Shown in pieces: positions 20,705 through 33,480 of a stretch of 64,000 nt of DNA (positions within the stretch are counted from its first letter, which is position 1; the number at the start of each line of letters is the position of its first letter). Made by a program: the position numbers and the translations under genes. Under the pieces are notes generated by a model. It ran no database searches and had not been told where the DNA came from. It worked only from the letters and a program-made list of their open reading frames with translations. The stretch lies in contig NC_088795.1 in assembly GCF_011386835.1 (NCBI RefSeq), positions 13,001,441 to 13,065,440 on the forward strand, given 5' to 3'. The stretch is from Chrysemys picta bellii (lineage: Eukaryota > Chordata > Testudines > Emydidae).

Positions 20705-20990
20705 GCTCTGTCTCCAAGGCAGAAACGTAGCAGCCTGCTTGCTAGTTAACTGATCTCATTCTCTGAGGCAGAAATGTAGCTGCCTGCCTGCCTAGTAACA
20801 TGTCTGTCGATTCTTGAGAATTGAAAAAACACTTACTTAATTAGTTTCATGTTATTGAAAATTGTTTGTTTTTAAATGAAAGAAAATAGATTTTGTAAAA
20901 AAATAACATTTTGTTAATGTTGCTGTTGATGGTTAATTGATCTCATTCTCTGAGACAGAAATGTAGCAGCCTGCCTGTGTAGTAACATTG
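20705..20990. repeat. Three direct copies of a ~50-bp unit
   Basis: The unit (CTCTG..(A/G)GCAGAAA(T/C)GTAGC(A/T)GCCTGC) occurs at about 20705-20740, 20760-20795 and 20947-20980. Copies two and three share the preceding TGATCTCATTCTCTGAG and the following TAGTAACAT. The spacing is irregular, so this is a local duplication and not a satellite. It may lie within an unidentified repeat. Confidence 0.75.
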
Positions 20991-23900
20991 TTAATGTTCC
21001 TATTGTTAGTTAACTGTTCCCATTCTCAATGAATTCCCCCAGGAGCATAAAATCTGTAAAAGTTTTACCTACGTTGCTAGAGTGATGTAAAGCCTTATAA
21101 ATGACAGTAAGGGAATCAGCTATGAAGATCTATTTGCTTTCTCACTTTTTTCCTGTTCCAAAGTGGCACAATGGAATTAGATTACAGCTCAGGATTTATT
21201 TTACTTAACCATTTAAAAAAAAGACTTTGAGGGCAAATAAAACATTTACCAATCAATAAAATGTCAGGACAATCAGAACAAAGCACTTCCCAAAGTACCC
21301 GGCCAGGTCCAGGACAATGATTAGTATGACTGTATGACTTTGACTTTCATTTGTGAAAGTCTGAGGAATTTAAAACGACATTCAACTTTTTGTTTTTTTT
21401 GCTGTGTGGTGTTCTGTAAATCCAGGATTATAAGTGGAATGCAAGGTATTAATATTTGTAAGTTAACATTCATGTGTTTAGGAAATGCTGAATAGTTATT
21501 GTGAGGTTTTTTTCTGTATTGTAGTTTAAATAACTTACCAACACAATTGAAACTGGTGTGATTATATTGCATTATTTTGACAAATAAAATTTGCAGAATT
21601 TTGCAGAATTTTAAGTTTTTTTGGCGCTGAATCCCCCCAGGAGTATAGTTTGAAGCCTGAGTTTTCTGCCCAAAAGAGGGCACTGTTGGCCAGGGGACAG
21701 TGGATGGGAGGTGTTACATGTAGTAACTTAAAAGGCTGTTTCTTCACTTAGAAGTCCTGTCCCTGTGCCAGCATTGAGGTATCTGGTGACATTCCATTAC
21801 ATACTAATACCCCTCTATTGGAGCACTGAGTTTGCATCCTGAAGACATTGAATAATAGATGAATGGAAAACTCTGAGTTCTCAGCACTTCCATTTGTTAA
21901 CAAGGAAAGCTGTATTGCAACAGGCAGCAACGAAAAATTCAGCTTCTCATCTGAATTTGAAGCTGTTTTCTATATCTTCCCTTCCTTCCTGAGACTTCCT
22001 TTCACTCTCAAAGTTCCTCCTTCTCTACTGCAAGAACTTCAAATTCTATCTCATCTTCTGAATCCATTGACTAATAAAAAGTGGTCACATATATACCCAA
22101 TTGTTAACTCTCAGCTCAATGATGAATTATTTTTCAGATTGGACAAAGCGAGCATTATTAATCAGTACTATCTAAAGCTAGCATTATTAATGAACTTTTA
22201 TTCATATTTAAAGTGTGATTTTAATGTTGGTGGAAGGTGCTAGGTTGACATCCTATCTGCAGGTCAGGAATATCAGGGCTAGCCAAAGCTTCCTCTCAAA
22301 TCCTATCGACCTATCTCAACTCCGATTTAGAAGGATGCAAGGGATCTAATCTCTGTGCCCATTCAATTCATGGCATTGGCTAATGCTGCCAATGAGAGTG
22401 CTTATTAGTGTCAGGTGGGGTGGTTTGCCAGCTAGGGAGTGGACTTGAGTTATCAAAAGGCTGTATTTCACATCCATTAGTGATTTTGATCACTACCACC
22501 ATACGAAAGACTTGGTCTATTGATTTAGAGGCGAAATCTTCCATCTCTGAACATTCGAACGAAACTACAGTACATTAATTTTGATTTTTTTTTAAATAAT
22601 CCACTTTCATTGCATACTAGAATGAAGTAAATGTTTGGCTGCTTTTACTGGTTTACATTAAAATATATATTGTTAAATAGACTTTCTCCAAATTCTCCTG
22701 AAAAGATTTCAACCTTGAGGCTTTGCATGTCGTCTTCTATCCTGGAGTAAATTTTTCCAACTGCTTCTTATATGCATGAAAACTGGGGTTCATGATGTGA
22801 ATGGTGCTATTGTAATGGTTATATAGAGTGGTAACACTTATTAAGGGCACCGTTATTGGGCATTAACAACACAGCACTGTTGACACATGCAGCATTGAGT
22901 TAGTCTGACTGCAAGCATTGGTTCCAGTGGAGACAGTGGCCTGTGGCAACTCAGTTTCCCCAAGATCTTTCCAGATGCTATAGTAGAAGCAGGTCCCCAT
23001 TGTGTGCAGGTGGAGTAAAAATGAGTGAAATATTCTGTCATCTGGCAAAGTGGATGGAAAATTGCATTTTGTGGGTTTTGCAGAAGAAAATGGAAAGAAA
23101 GAGAAAAAGGTTAGCTTTTTAGTAACCGTATCCCACTATCTTTTAAATATGTTAAATGCCAACTCATGGTCTGATTTTGAAAACTCCCTATGGTTACTCC
23201 AGGTTTGCACTCAGCTTTGATACTAGGGGAATGAAGTATCTGGAAGAAGGTTTTTGTTTTTGTTTTCTTTTAAGTGTCCTACTAAATATCTAAGCTGAAG
23301 ATACAATTTACCCATGAACAAGTGAAGGGCAAATCTCAGAAGACTTTTGTACGCTCTGTTCCAGTGAGAATCTGAAAGTTCAGACACTTACACAACTTTA
23401 TTCAAATTATTCAGACCTGTTACATCTTCAAAACGAGGTGGGAAATCTATTGAGAACAAGTTTCTTCAGAGAGATCCATGAGTTTCTGCTTTTAGTTGGG
23501 TCAGAAATACTATGAGTTACAGCTTTTCTTTTGGGGAGTTTTGGTGTCTCCAAAATTCACTTCTGGTCTGAGTCACAATCTTGAAGCTCAGAGGTGTTGA
23601 AAAATAAAAAAACATTGAAGAAAAACTATACCAGCATTTTTAGAACTTTTAAATGATTGGTTTTACATATGGTTCCCTTTGGGTAAAGGTCAGGGGGGTT
23701 TATTTTACACAAGCCAATTTATAAAGCACTTCCATACCCAAGACAGCAGGTCATTCCCTACATCAGATTAAACACTCGCCCTCAATATAGCTGGACATAA
23801 TGTCTAAGCCTATGAGCTGCTGCTGTTAATTGCAAAATAGCTGTTCTCTTTGCTACAAAAGGATTGATCCTGCATATAATTCCTCTAAAGTAATCTTTAC

Positions 23901-26777
23901 GAAGATAAGTAAGGATTGCAGGTTCAAGCACAAAATCCCTGTGAGGCCAGTATCGAGTTTAACTCAACATTTTATAAACCTGCATCTGGTTAACTTTGAA
24001 TAGGCCATAAATGTTGAAAGTGCTGTAAAAGAATCACCTTCTGTTATAGTAACAAACATAAGCAGACATACAAACATATACATTTATATAAATAATGGTC
24101 AATTTGAAATTGCATTTTTTCTTTCATAGAAAGTAAGGTTATTTTATGTTTAAGAATGTAAGCATTTTGCAGTTCATCATGAAGCAATTTGCCTTTATCC
24201 CAAGTCTCTGACTTACAGTAAGTCTTCCAAACCATTCCAAAAATTTTTCTAACCTTTGTTAGAACATTTAGTGAATGTGGCCTGCAGAGGTGGTTGTCTC
24301 AGCCAGAAAAGGTATTTTGGTCCCTCCACAGTGCAGCGTTTTACTATTCTCCAGAAAGAAAAAACTAACTAAATTAAATTCTAAATTAAACTCAGGCAAA
24401 TAGAGTACAATTATTGTTTTGTCAATTACAATTATTATTTTCAGCATTCACATGTTGCTATTAAAGGGATTCTTCACATATGATGCAATTCATGGGCACT
24501 GCTAAAACTGAAATTAATATTTGGTTTAGGAGCATGAACTGTCAAGCAATACGTAAATAAATATATAGAGGCTAGTTTATAACAACCTAACTCCTTTGAC
24601 TTCAATGGAGCTATGCAGATTAAAATTACCCAAGGATCCGGCCCATAAATTGGAATGGAAAATTTAAGGAACCATATCAAAGAATGGAAAGCTTGAAATA
24701 AATCAATGTAAAGAAGAATGCCTTTAAACATTGAAGGGAGAACAGAAAATAAGAGAAATTTTTATATGTGGTGATGCCGTGTATAAAGGTTTTATCAGCA
24801 AGCATTTGGGATACTGGCAAGTGTGAAAACTAGGAACCAGTTTTGCAGATCACCTAAAACAACCATTTAAACATCTCAAAATGACATAAAACATTTGTTC
24901 TGTACCTAAAATTGTCACAAGAGAAGTTCAAGAAGTTTGAAAGTCCTTTACTGAGCACTTGAAGTAAATTCAGTAATTTTGCCTAGTAGACTAATATTTT
25001 AGTTTCTAGTCTTTTCATTTATGTATTCACACTGTATATTTTATAGACTATATATCGCGTATGATTTAAAAAAAAATAAAAGTAATGAACGCAATGTTAA
25101 AAAGTGTCACATTTGGAGTCGAACATATAGTGACCGTGCAGGGTTAGATATGGGTGCTAGAGCTCACTGGAAAATCACCCTTTCCTAAAAGGATAAAACC
25201 CACAATTTCTAGCCCTCAGGGACAAGGGAAAATGGACTATGGAGATGTGGTATTTTTACAGCTAGAAAAGCTGTCAGTGGCAAAAGGATCGAATCTTGCC
25301 CATCCTCAGCCTTGGACTGGTGTAAATTTGGAGAGGGAATTGACATTTTGTGGGGCAAAGGAAGAATAATTTTGCTAAAAAATTGATATATTTTTTTAAA
25401 ATGACAGTTGCTTGAATCTGGTTAGAGGTTTAGAATGTCAGAATAAACCCCAGTGGGATTAGTGGGCAGAGGACAGGTGAAGTGGTGATTAGTGCATGAT
25501 AAATGTATCTCATAAATATTACCTCCACCTATGTAGTGTGTCTGTATCATTATTTGCCGAATGATGGCCTTTCTTGGAACTTCTGCCTTCGAAAGGATAA
25601 GCGTCTAGGAATGACTATCACATAATGTGAGTTAGATTCATGGGGCCACGTTATGGTTTCTACCCATGGGAAGAAAGGGATTCAATAACTGTTCCTCTCT
25701 CATATTCTTGTAAACATTCAGTTACCCTTCCTGAGCCCCAACCTTGCTTGGGTAAAACTCCCACTTATTTTCAGTGGGAGTTCTGCCTCTGTGAAGACTG
25801 AAATATTTCATTCTGTGTGTGTTTGTGTGCTCCATTTGTTAACTAAGGGTGAAATTTACCCTAGCGCAGAGGGTGCCAATTAAATATGTATAATGGAATT
25901 CCCGTTTGAGGCTGGAAATTTCGGAGCCTAAGGGAGGAAGAAATCTCCCAAACTGATGAAAATATTCCCTATGTGTAAAATGCATGATTGCAGCCAGAAC
26001 GTTTGTTTCCTCCCCCCTTCCCCCCAGCAGGTTAAACAGATTTCATTTAAAGTGGAAATGGAGGTGAGAATCCCAATATAATATATCCAGGGCAGGGTTA
26101 AAGTTAAGAAACATAAGATGACTGATAAATGGGCTATTGGATGAATAATGATTATATGGTGGATCTCCACAGGCCACTGGAATTGTATGTACAGAAAAAC
26201 CAAGAAAACTGGAGGTGGAGTGAGTGTGTGTGTGTGTCCGTGTCTGTGTCCATCCTTTGGAAGGAGAGGTTCTTTTACATTGACATGCTGTATGGCACCT
26301 TTTCTGCACTGTACTACATATGTAAAATGGCTGAAATGTACATTTGTGATCTAATTGTTAAGTTAGTAAATTTACTTAAAAGGGTTAGTGAAAATGTGTG
26401 AATGGGATTGACTACTAAAAGCAGAATTTACTGTTCCCTCTCAGTAACAAGGCCCAGTGATATTAATCTGTTTTGGCAGATCAGAGGGAAAATGTGTACA
26501 GAATGGCATTTATTATTCTCCAAGCAGCTGTGAAACAGGATAAAACAAGTGATGAGACCTATAGTTTCAAGTTTTATCTCTCTTCCTGCTTGTAAAAGGG
26601 TGGTGTTGAGTAGCAAATACTTCTTACTGAAACTTTGGAAGCTGTTCAACTGGAATGCTAGTTAGGGCCTGGGTTAGGGGAGGGAGAGACTGGAGAGCTT
26701 TAAAAGTCTGACTTTTAAAGTGACTGTCACAAACCTTGATTCAAATGAAAGACAACCCCAAACTACTATGACACTTC
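20991..26777. other. Long unique-looking stretch
   Basis: No coding similarity. CCCCCCAGGAGTA at about 21634 echoes CCCCCAGGAGCATA at 21037, suggesting remnants of one repeat family. GCAGAATTTTGCAGAATTTT at 21593 is a short tandem repeat. A palindromic-group fragment (TGACTTCAATGGAGCTATG) lies at 24597-24616, and ACTCCCACTTATTTTCAGTGGGAGT is at 25748-25772. A TG-rich tract is at 26221-26239. Confidence 0.5.
25748..25772. repeat. Short inverted repeat
   Basis: ACTCCCACT and AGTGGGAGT are exact reverse complements around TATTTTC. It fits the same loose palindromic group as 19380-19413. Confidence 0.6.
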
Positions 26778-27630
26778 ACAACATAAGAGCAGCCATACTG
26801 GGTCATCTAGCCCAGTATCCTGTTTTCCGACAGTGGCCAATGCCAGGTGCTTCAGAGGGAATGAACAGAACAGGTTATCATCAAGTGATCAATCCCCTGT
26901 CGCCTATTCCCAGAATCTGGCAAACAGAGGCGAGGGACACTTCAGAAGATGGTTTTGCATCCTTGCCCATCCTGGGTAATAGCCATTGATGGACCTATCC
27001 TCTGTGAACTTATATAGTTCTTTTTTTAACCTTGTTATAGTCTTGGCCTTCACAACATCCTCTGGCAAAGAGTTCCACAGGTTGACTGTGTGTTGTGTGT
27101 TTTAAACCTGCTGCCTATTAATTTCATTTGGTGACCCCTAGTTCTTGTGTTATGAGAAGGAGTAAATAATACTTCCTTATTTACTTTCTCTGCACCAGTC
27201 ATGATTTTATAGACCTCTATTATGTCCCCCATTAGTCTCTTTTCCAAGCTGAAAAGGCCCAGTCTTATTAATCTCTCCTCATATGGAAGCTGTTCCATAC
27301 TCCTAATTGTTCCCCCCCACCCTTTTCTGCACCTTTTCCAATTACAATATATCTTTTTATGAGAGGGGGAGAACAGATCTGCAGGCAATGTTCAAGATGT
27401 GGGCGTACCATGGATTTATAGAGGCAATATGATATTTTCTGTTTTATTATCTATCCCTTTCCTAATGATTCCCAACATTCTGTTTGTTTTTTTGACGGCC
27501 GCTGCACATTGAGTGGATGTTTTCAGAGAATTATCCACAAGGACTCCAAAATCTCTTTCTTGAGTGGTAACAGCTAATTTAGACCCATCATTTTGTATGT
27601 ATAGTTGGGATTATGTTTTCCAATGTGCAA
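26778..27630 (-). mobile_element. CR1 LINE, 5'-truncated
   Basis: The left edge AACATAAGAGCAGCCATACT is the CR1 3' end in reverse. Codons of the RT C-terminus are readable on the minus strand at about 27080-27340: [30 protein letters not shown] and [12 protein letters not shown] frameshift-type gap removes part of LWNSLP. The element ends at the SINE at 27631. The protein is incomplete and non-functional. Confidence 0.9.
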
Positions 27631-27848
27631 GGGGGGGGGAATAGCTCAGTGGTTTGAGCATTGGCCTGCTAAACCCAGGGTTGTGAGTTCAATCCTTGAA
27701 GGGGGCCACCTGGGGATCTGGGGCAAAATCAGTACTTGGTCCTGCTAGTGAAGGCAGGGGGCTGGACTTGATGACCTTTCAAGGTCCCTTCCAGTTCTAG
27801 GAGATAGGATATCTCCATTATTTTAATTTTAATTTTTTTTTTTTTTAA
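27631..27848 (+). mobile_element. tRNA-derived SINE, tortoise type
   Basis: A-box TAGCTCAGTGG is at about 27642-27652 and B-box GAGTTCAATCC at 27685-27695. They are followed by the body GTACTTGGTCCTGCTAGTG, GGGGGCTGGACTTGATGACC and CAGTTCTAGGAGATAGGATA, with a T/A-rich end (CCATTATTTTAATTTTAATT). It is the same family as 18083-18285, opposite strand. It abuts the 5' edge of the minus-strand CR1, and no clear target duplication is visible. Confidence 0.9.
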
Positions 27849-28789
27849 TTACTTCACCAAACTTTTTCTAGCTCACCGGGGTTCTGTGCCTCCTTCTGAG
27901 TGTGCTTAAAGGGTGATCATGCTTCACAAAGGTGAAGTTGGAAATACAACCCCCAATCTGCAGCCAGGGTGTGGAATTTCAGGGTAGGCCTCCCCTTTGT
28001 CCACAGCTGTTAGTGTAGCACATTGGCTGCAGTATCATCTGCAGCACCTCTGTGGCACTTGAGTGGCTTGTTAGGGCCACTAGATTTACCTAAACATGGA
28101 TCCTAGGACCCCTTCCCTAGTTCACCCGCATTGTCAACTTCCGTGCCAGTCTATGTAAAGCCAGCACAGAAGGACCAACTCTGGCAAACAAGCGATTTGG
28201 AGACCCCATTTGCCTGGCTGGTATTTTTGAGTGTCTCCCATGTAACCATGTTACAGAGCTTAAATGATGCGGAGGATCTTGCATAGTCAAGTCCCATCAG
28301 AATAAATTTTACTCCAAATGCTTTAATGTTCCTGGGTTCTGTACTGAATTGGAGAAGATAGATGCTATTGAAATTTTGCTCCCTGAGTTTTTCAGTTCTT
28401 TTGTGTGTTTGTGTGTGTTGTATTTCTAGCTATTGCATCCATGGATTTAAAGACTTTTTACTGTTTTACATTCTCTACGTATATGCTTAAAGATTTGACA
28501 GAGTGTTTTCTTCTTCTAAGGTCAGCAAACTGCATAACGATGAATTTTAACATTGTTTGTGGGAACAGTCTAAGGCAAGTATTTCAGGAATCTGAGGTGA
28601 AGGCAGACTAGGCAAAAGAGATGAGAATGGGGTCTGTCATTTTGATTTTAAGGAAACCGTTGAAGTGCCACATCTAACACTTTAGTATTAGGAATCGCAA
28701 GTGTATTGGCACTTAGGAAATCCTGACTACTGAGGGTAATGGAGAGTAGCGGCTCAGAAGAGTGATGGGAAAAGTAGAAAAAATCTTTT
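27849..28789. other. Unique-looking sequence
   Basis: No feature recognised. Confidence 0.4.
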
Positions 28790-29050
28790 CATAGAAATGT
28801 AGGACTGGATAGGACCTCGATAGGTTATCTAGACCTAGTCCCTGCACTGAGGCAAACATCTAGGTCATCCCTGAAAGGGTGTTTGTCTAACCTCTTCTTA
28901 AAAACCTCCAGTGAAGGAGATTCCACAACCTCCCTAGGTAATTTGTTCCTGTGCTTAACTACCCTGACAGTTACAAGTTTGTCCTAATATCTAACCTAAA
29001 TCTCCCTTACTGCAATTTAAGCCCATTACTTCTTGTCCTGTCCTCAGTGG

Positions 29051-29483
29051 CAGGGGTGAAAGTGGGCCGGGATGGCGTACCGGTAAGAAGTACCGGGATG
29101 CCGGGCCTGTTTGCAGCCCACATGAAAGCGCTGCCACAGCAGTGCGTTAATGTCCCTGCCCCTTTTGCCTCCCCCGTCGGCAGTCCTGCTGGTAGGGTCC
29201 GGGCCGTCAGGGCCGCCAACGAGAAGGGGAGTGACGTTAACGTCCCTGCCGCCAACGGGAGTGAGAAAAAGGAGCAGCTGCCCCAGGGCAGGCGATTTAA
29301 AAGGCAGCAGCAGCCGGAGCCCCAGGCCCTTTAAATCGCTGCTGGAGCCCCGGGCAGCGTGGATGGGCTGGCTGAGGGACGCTGACCCCCAGCCCCGCCC
29401 TTTCTGCCCGAGGCCCCGCCCCTTCTGGGGGGGGGGGGAGCCGTCCCCGTACCGATAAGACTTTGGACTTACTTTCACCCCTG
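29051..29483. mobile_element. Non-autonomous hAT (433 bp) inside CR1
   Basis: The ends CAGGGGTGAAAGTGGGCC and CTTACTTTCACCCCTG are inverted. The flanks CTCAGTGG (29043-29050) and CTCAGTGA (29484-29491) are an 8-bp duplication with one mismatch. The words ACCGGTAAG near the left end and GTACCGATAAG near the right extend the terminal similarity. The interior is GC-rich and has no coding capacity. Confidence 0.9.
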
Positions 29484-29815
29484 CTCAGTGAATAAGCAGA
29501 ACAATTTTCACCTTCCTCTTTGTAGCAACCTTTTGCATACTTGAAGACTGTTATCATGTTCCCCCCCCTCAGTCTTCTCTCCTCCAGACTAAACAAACCC
29601 AATTTTTTCAATCTTTCCTCACAGGTCATGTTTGTCCACATCTTTCCTGAACTGTGGTGCCCAGGACACAATATTCTAGTTGAGGCCCTATCAGTGCTGA
29701 GTGGAATGGAACAATTACTTGTCATGTGTTGCTTACAATAGTCCTGCTAATATATCCTGGGAACAATGTTCGCTTTTTTGTGTGTGTGGAACATTATTAC
29801 ATTGTTGACTCATAT

Positions 29816-30856
29816 TTAGCTTGTGATCCGATCCACTGTAACCCCCAGATCCTTTTCTTCAGCACTCCTTCCTAGGCAGTCATTTCCCATTTTGTATTTG
29901 TGCAATTGATTATTCCTTCCCAAGTGTAGTATTTTGCATTTGTCCTTATTTATTTCAGACCATTTCTCTAGTTTGGCGAGATAATTTTGAATTCTAATCC
30001 TGTCCTCCAAAGTGCTTGCAACCTCTCCCAGTTTGGTATCATCTGCAGACTTTCTAAGTGTACTCTCTATGCCATATCCAAATAATTTATGAAGATATTG
30101 AATAGAACCAGACTCAATATGCCCTCCAGGTCGAATGTGAACCATTGATAACTACTGAGTGTGCTTTTCCAACCAGTTGGTCACCCACGTTATAGTAGCT
30201 TCGTCTAGATTATATTTCTATAGTTTGTTTATGAGAAGTTCATGTGAGACAATATCAAAAAGCCTTACTAAAGTTGTGATCTATTGCATCTTCTGCTTCC
30301 CCTCCTATGCACAAGGCTTGTTACCCTGTCAAAGAAGCATATTAGGTTAGTTTGATATAATTTGTTCTTAACAAATCCCTGATGACTGTTACTTATTAAC
30401 TTATTTTCTTCTTGGTGTTTACACACTGATTGTTTAATTCTTTGCTCCATTATCTTTCCGGTACCGAAGTTAAACTGACTGGTCATAATTCTCTGGGTTG
30501 TCCTTATTCTCCTTTTTAAAGATAGGTATTATATTTGCCCTTTTCCAGTGTTCTGATATCTCTCCTACCTTCCATGAGCTCTCAAAGATAACCACTAATG
30601 GCTCAGAAATCTCTTCAACTAGTTCCTTAAGTATTCTAGGATGTATTTCATGGGACCCTGCTGATTTGAAGACATGTAACTTGTCTAAGTAATTCTTAAC
30701 TTGTTCTTTTCCTATTTTAGCCTCAGATCCAACCCCATTGATGCTGATGTTTGCTCTGTTAGTCATCCAATCACTGCTAACTTTTTGGTGAAAACTGAAA
30801 CAAAAAAGGAACACTTCAGCCATTGCTGAGTTTTCTGTTATTGTCTTTCCCTTCAC
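29816..30856 (-). pseudogene. CR1 reverse transcriptase fragment
   Basis: Three minus-strand segments keep RT order. 30856-30470 holds LDKLHVFKSAGSHEIHPRIL and SWKVGEISEHWKRANIIPIF. 30486-30268 holds the GKIMEQRIK region, with SHQGFVKNKL..TNLI. 30145-29816 holds KSADDTKLG with the two catalytic Asp retained (Phe of FADD changed to Ser), EKWSEINKDKCKILHLG and EKDLGVTVD. The motif A segment is too degraded to read between the second and third pieces. Stops and frameshifts separate all three, so no product is expected. Confidence 0.82.
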
Positions 30857-30900
30857 ATTGAGTAATCAGTTTTCCTGCCTTTGAAATTGGCTAACAGATA

Positions 30901-33357
30901 GGGACAAAGAATAATATTTTTTTCTTTTTCACCTGAATACAACAGTTCTTGTGAAAAATCAGTGGATTTATGTCCTCCTGCTTTCATATTTACATGCCTC
31001 CAAAGCCCCTGGATTTTTCTTTGGAAAGAAGGATCATCTTACTGCTCCCTTCCCCATGAACTTCACAGGAGATAAAGCATTTCATACTCTATTGAAATGT
31101 AGCCAACACTGGGGTGGAACATCATGGCATTTTTAACAGCGCACAACAATGCTAGATTTAGCCCTAGTTTAAGAGGGTGCAATCTCAATTAACATGAAAA
31201 CAGGAGAACATAAATCTTTTAGACAGTTGCCCTGTCTGTCTCTTGCTCATTCATATTTCTGCCTGCCTATAAACTTCCCTTCTGGTAGCATTTCAAACCT
31301 GTATAATTGTAGTAAAAGCTTATTAATGCATGATTTTGGCCGGGAGGGTTTCTTTGAGTATGACCATAATCCTAGACAACTAATACAAGGGTATTTACAC
31401 TTACAAAGGTGTAAACTGTTTGCATCAAAGGTAATGAGGCAGACTTATGTGGAAAAGCAGTATAGAGTGGCATTCTGACCCTTCTCCAGTCCTATATAAC
31501 AGCCCTTAAACAGGCTGGTCAATCAGTGAAGTTGCACCAACTTGAACCAGAGCTGAATATGGCCCAAGCGGTTTAGGGCAGGAAATGAAGAATAGATGGG
31601 GTTAGATCCTCAGCTGGTAAAAATCAGTGTGACTCTCTTGTTTTGAATGGAACAAAGCCAAATAACACCAGCTGAGGATCTGGTACAATATCTGTATAAA
31701 ACCACAAAGGGAATTAGGTAAGCAAAATTGAACTGTCCAAGTTGGCATCTGGCTGGGAGGTTGGAGCCAACACCCACCTACTCTTGCAAAAGGTGGCGTA
31801 TGATCTCTGATGACTGCATTTGGCTTTATGTCTCATCCAAACACCAGAGAAGTAAATTTTGGTCTGTTGCAGAAAAATACGCCAGGGTTGGTAAATGTTT
31901 CCAAATCTAACAAGTGTTTTTTTTTTTTTTAAACATAAGCAGATTCCGAAGAATAACACTGGAGAACTATTTATTGGTCTAGCACTTTAAAATTATATCC
32001 TGACAATTATTAATTTCATTGGTATTTATTGTACTAACTCTAGTCATGAGGCAGTCATTGGTATTAACTATCTCATTACTCTATGAATATACCTCCAGCT
32101 AAGCCACTGTTGTGTGGCCTTAAATTCCATAGAAAAGGATGACAAGGCATTAAAATGGTCTGCTTCCTGAATACAGGATATACTTGCAGCTAATAGTGCT
32201 GGCTAATGATTACTGTTGAGGACAGAATATGCGCTAGTTCTTGTGTAAAGTAATCATGCCCCTTTTCAGGTACTGGCATGTTTGTACGGCCCATGTCCAG
32301 GTAGTAGCAATCCTTCTATACTACCATACTCTCCTGTGTCTTCTCTGCGATGAGTGGCTTCCATCTGTTAGCCCCACATGCACTGCTTCTTGTGTGCTGG
32401 CTTTGTCTACCTTACTACTTTGCACACCTGTGTAGAGATGGGCAGGGTTTATCCCAAAGACTATAACATTCCTCCTCTGATTGGATCGATCCTGTTCCCA
32501 TTGAATTGACATAATTTTACAATTAACAGGCAACAGTTTGACCCATTTTCTAGAGTGGTTTCCAGAACTGCATTAATGTAGCTAACTCTAAATAGTAATA
32601 CAAATTCAGTATTGGTGCACATTGTGTTAATGGAAATGGTGTAGATGTTTGAGACAAACTGTAAAACAGTTTTTTTTTCTTTGTAATATCCATCTTTAAT
32701 TTAGAGGCATCTGTGCCTGAAAGCCTTCACAAAAACTGACTCAAAACATAATTTATAATGAACAGAGCAATATACTTAATTAGATCCCAGAGGAGTAATA
32801 TAGTCTAAAACCCCCAACAAGCGTAAAAAACTACCCAGTTCAAACAGACACGGAGATAGAAACAAGTGGGGAAACAACAACTTGCTCTTACTTCTGAAGA
32901 ATGCCATTGATGTATTTCTGATGCTAAGGGAAAGAGAATTTCTTGAGCCTTCACGGGGGATGCCCTGACTTTCATCCTCTGAAGAATATACCATCGGATG
33001 GTTAACAGTTCCATCTCTGCCAGTCTCAGTTGTTATGGTGAGCTACAGGGCAACAGTTGACCCACAAGAAAAAAAGATTCTTGGTTATTTGGTCAATAAC
33101 ATTGACTTCAATGGGAGCAAGATCATGCCTGTAACATTTTCAAGTCTTCAAAGCATTCCAAAATAAAAGCTTGTTCATAGGAGGAGCTGACTGCTGCCAG
33201 TGTGATGATTAATAAAAGGCCAGATTCTTCCCCCTCTTCCTCCTTCATGTTGAGTAGAACCTTACTCTTCAAGGAATCCTACTGATTTGTTTGGGACTAC
33301 TTGCATAGTAAGGTACCATTCAATGTGAGTTAGGGTAGCAGAATTGACCCTTAAGTA
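30901..33357. other. Unique-looking sequence with one palindromic repeat
   Basis: Apart from the repeat at 31604-31692, nothing is recognised. A T-run lies at about 31916-31930. Confidence 0.45.
31604..31692. repeat. Ancient palindromic repeat, both arms
   Basis: AGATCCTCAGCTGGTAAAAA at the left and ACACCAGCTGAGGATCTGG at the right are reverse complements over about 18 bp, around a 45-bp loop containing TTTTGAATGGAAC. This is the best-preserved pair in the group. Such copies look like old MITEs, but no target duplication is evident. Confidence 0.8.
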
Positions 33358-33480
33358 ATCCTCACAACATTCCTGTGACCTACTGTATGTATTGTCACTC
33401 GCATTTTACAGTTTGGTAAACTGAGGCCCAAAGGGGTTAAGAAGCTTGCTCAGTAGCAGAGTTGAGAATAAAATGCCAAA
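33358..33480 (+). mobile_element. MIR SINE
   Basis: TCCTCACAACATTCCTGTGA, then CATTTTACAGTTTGGTAAACTGAGGCCCAAAGGGGTTAAG and GCTTGCTCAG, follow the MIR core in order. MIR is an ancient tRNA-derived SINE shared by amniotes. Confidence 0.85.

Larger units (their letters stand above)
28790..30900 (-). mobile_element. CR1-clade LINE, second subfamily, split by a hAT
   Basis: The left edge CATAGAAATGTAGGACTGG and the 3' UTR words (CTTAAAAACCTCCAGTGA, CCACAACCTCCCTAGG) identify a CR1-clade 3' end different from that at 26778. The copy retains RT codons up to about 30856 on the minus strand. A 433-bp hAT sits at 29051-29483 with an 8-bp duplication, and CR1 sequence matches up again on both sides. 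The upstream part (endonuclease) is missing. Confidence 0.88.

Noticed and set aside
26204..26239. Apparent Thr/His-rich peptide
   Set aside because: The TG-rich microsatellite explains it.
27631..27700. Possible tRNA gene
   Set aside because: A- and B-box and tRNA-like head belong to a SINE with a known body and tail; no mature tRNA cloverleaf ends are present.
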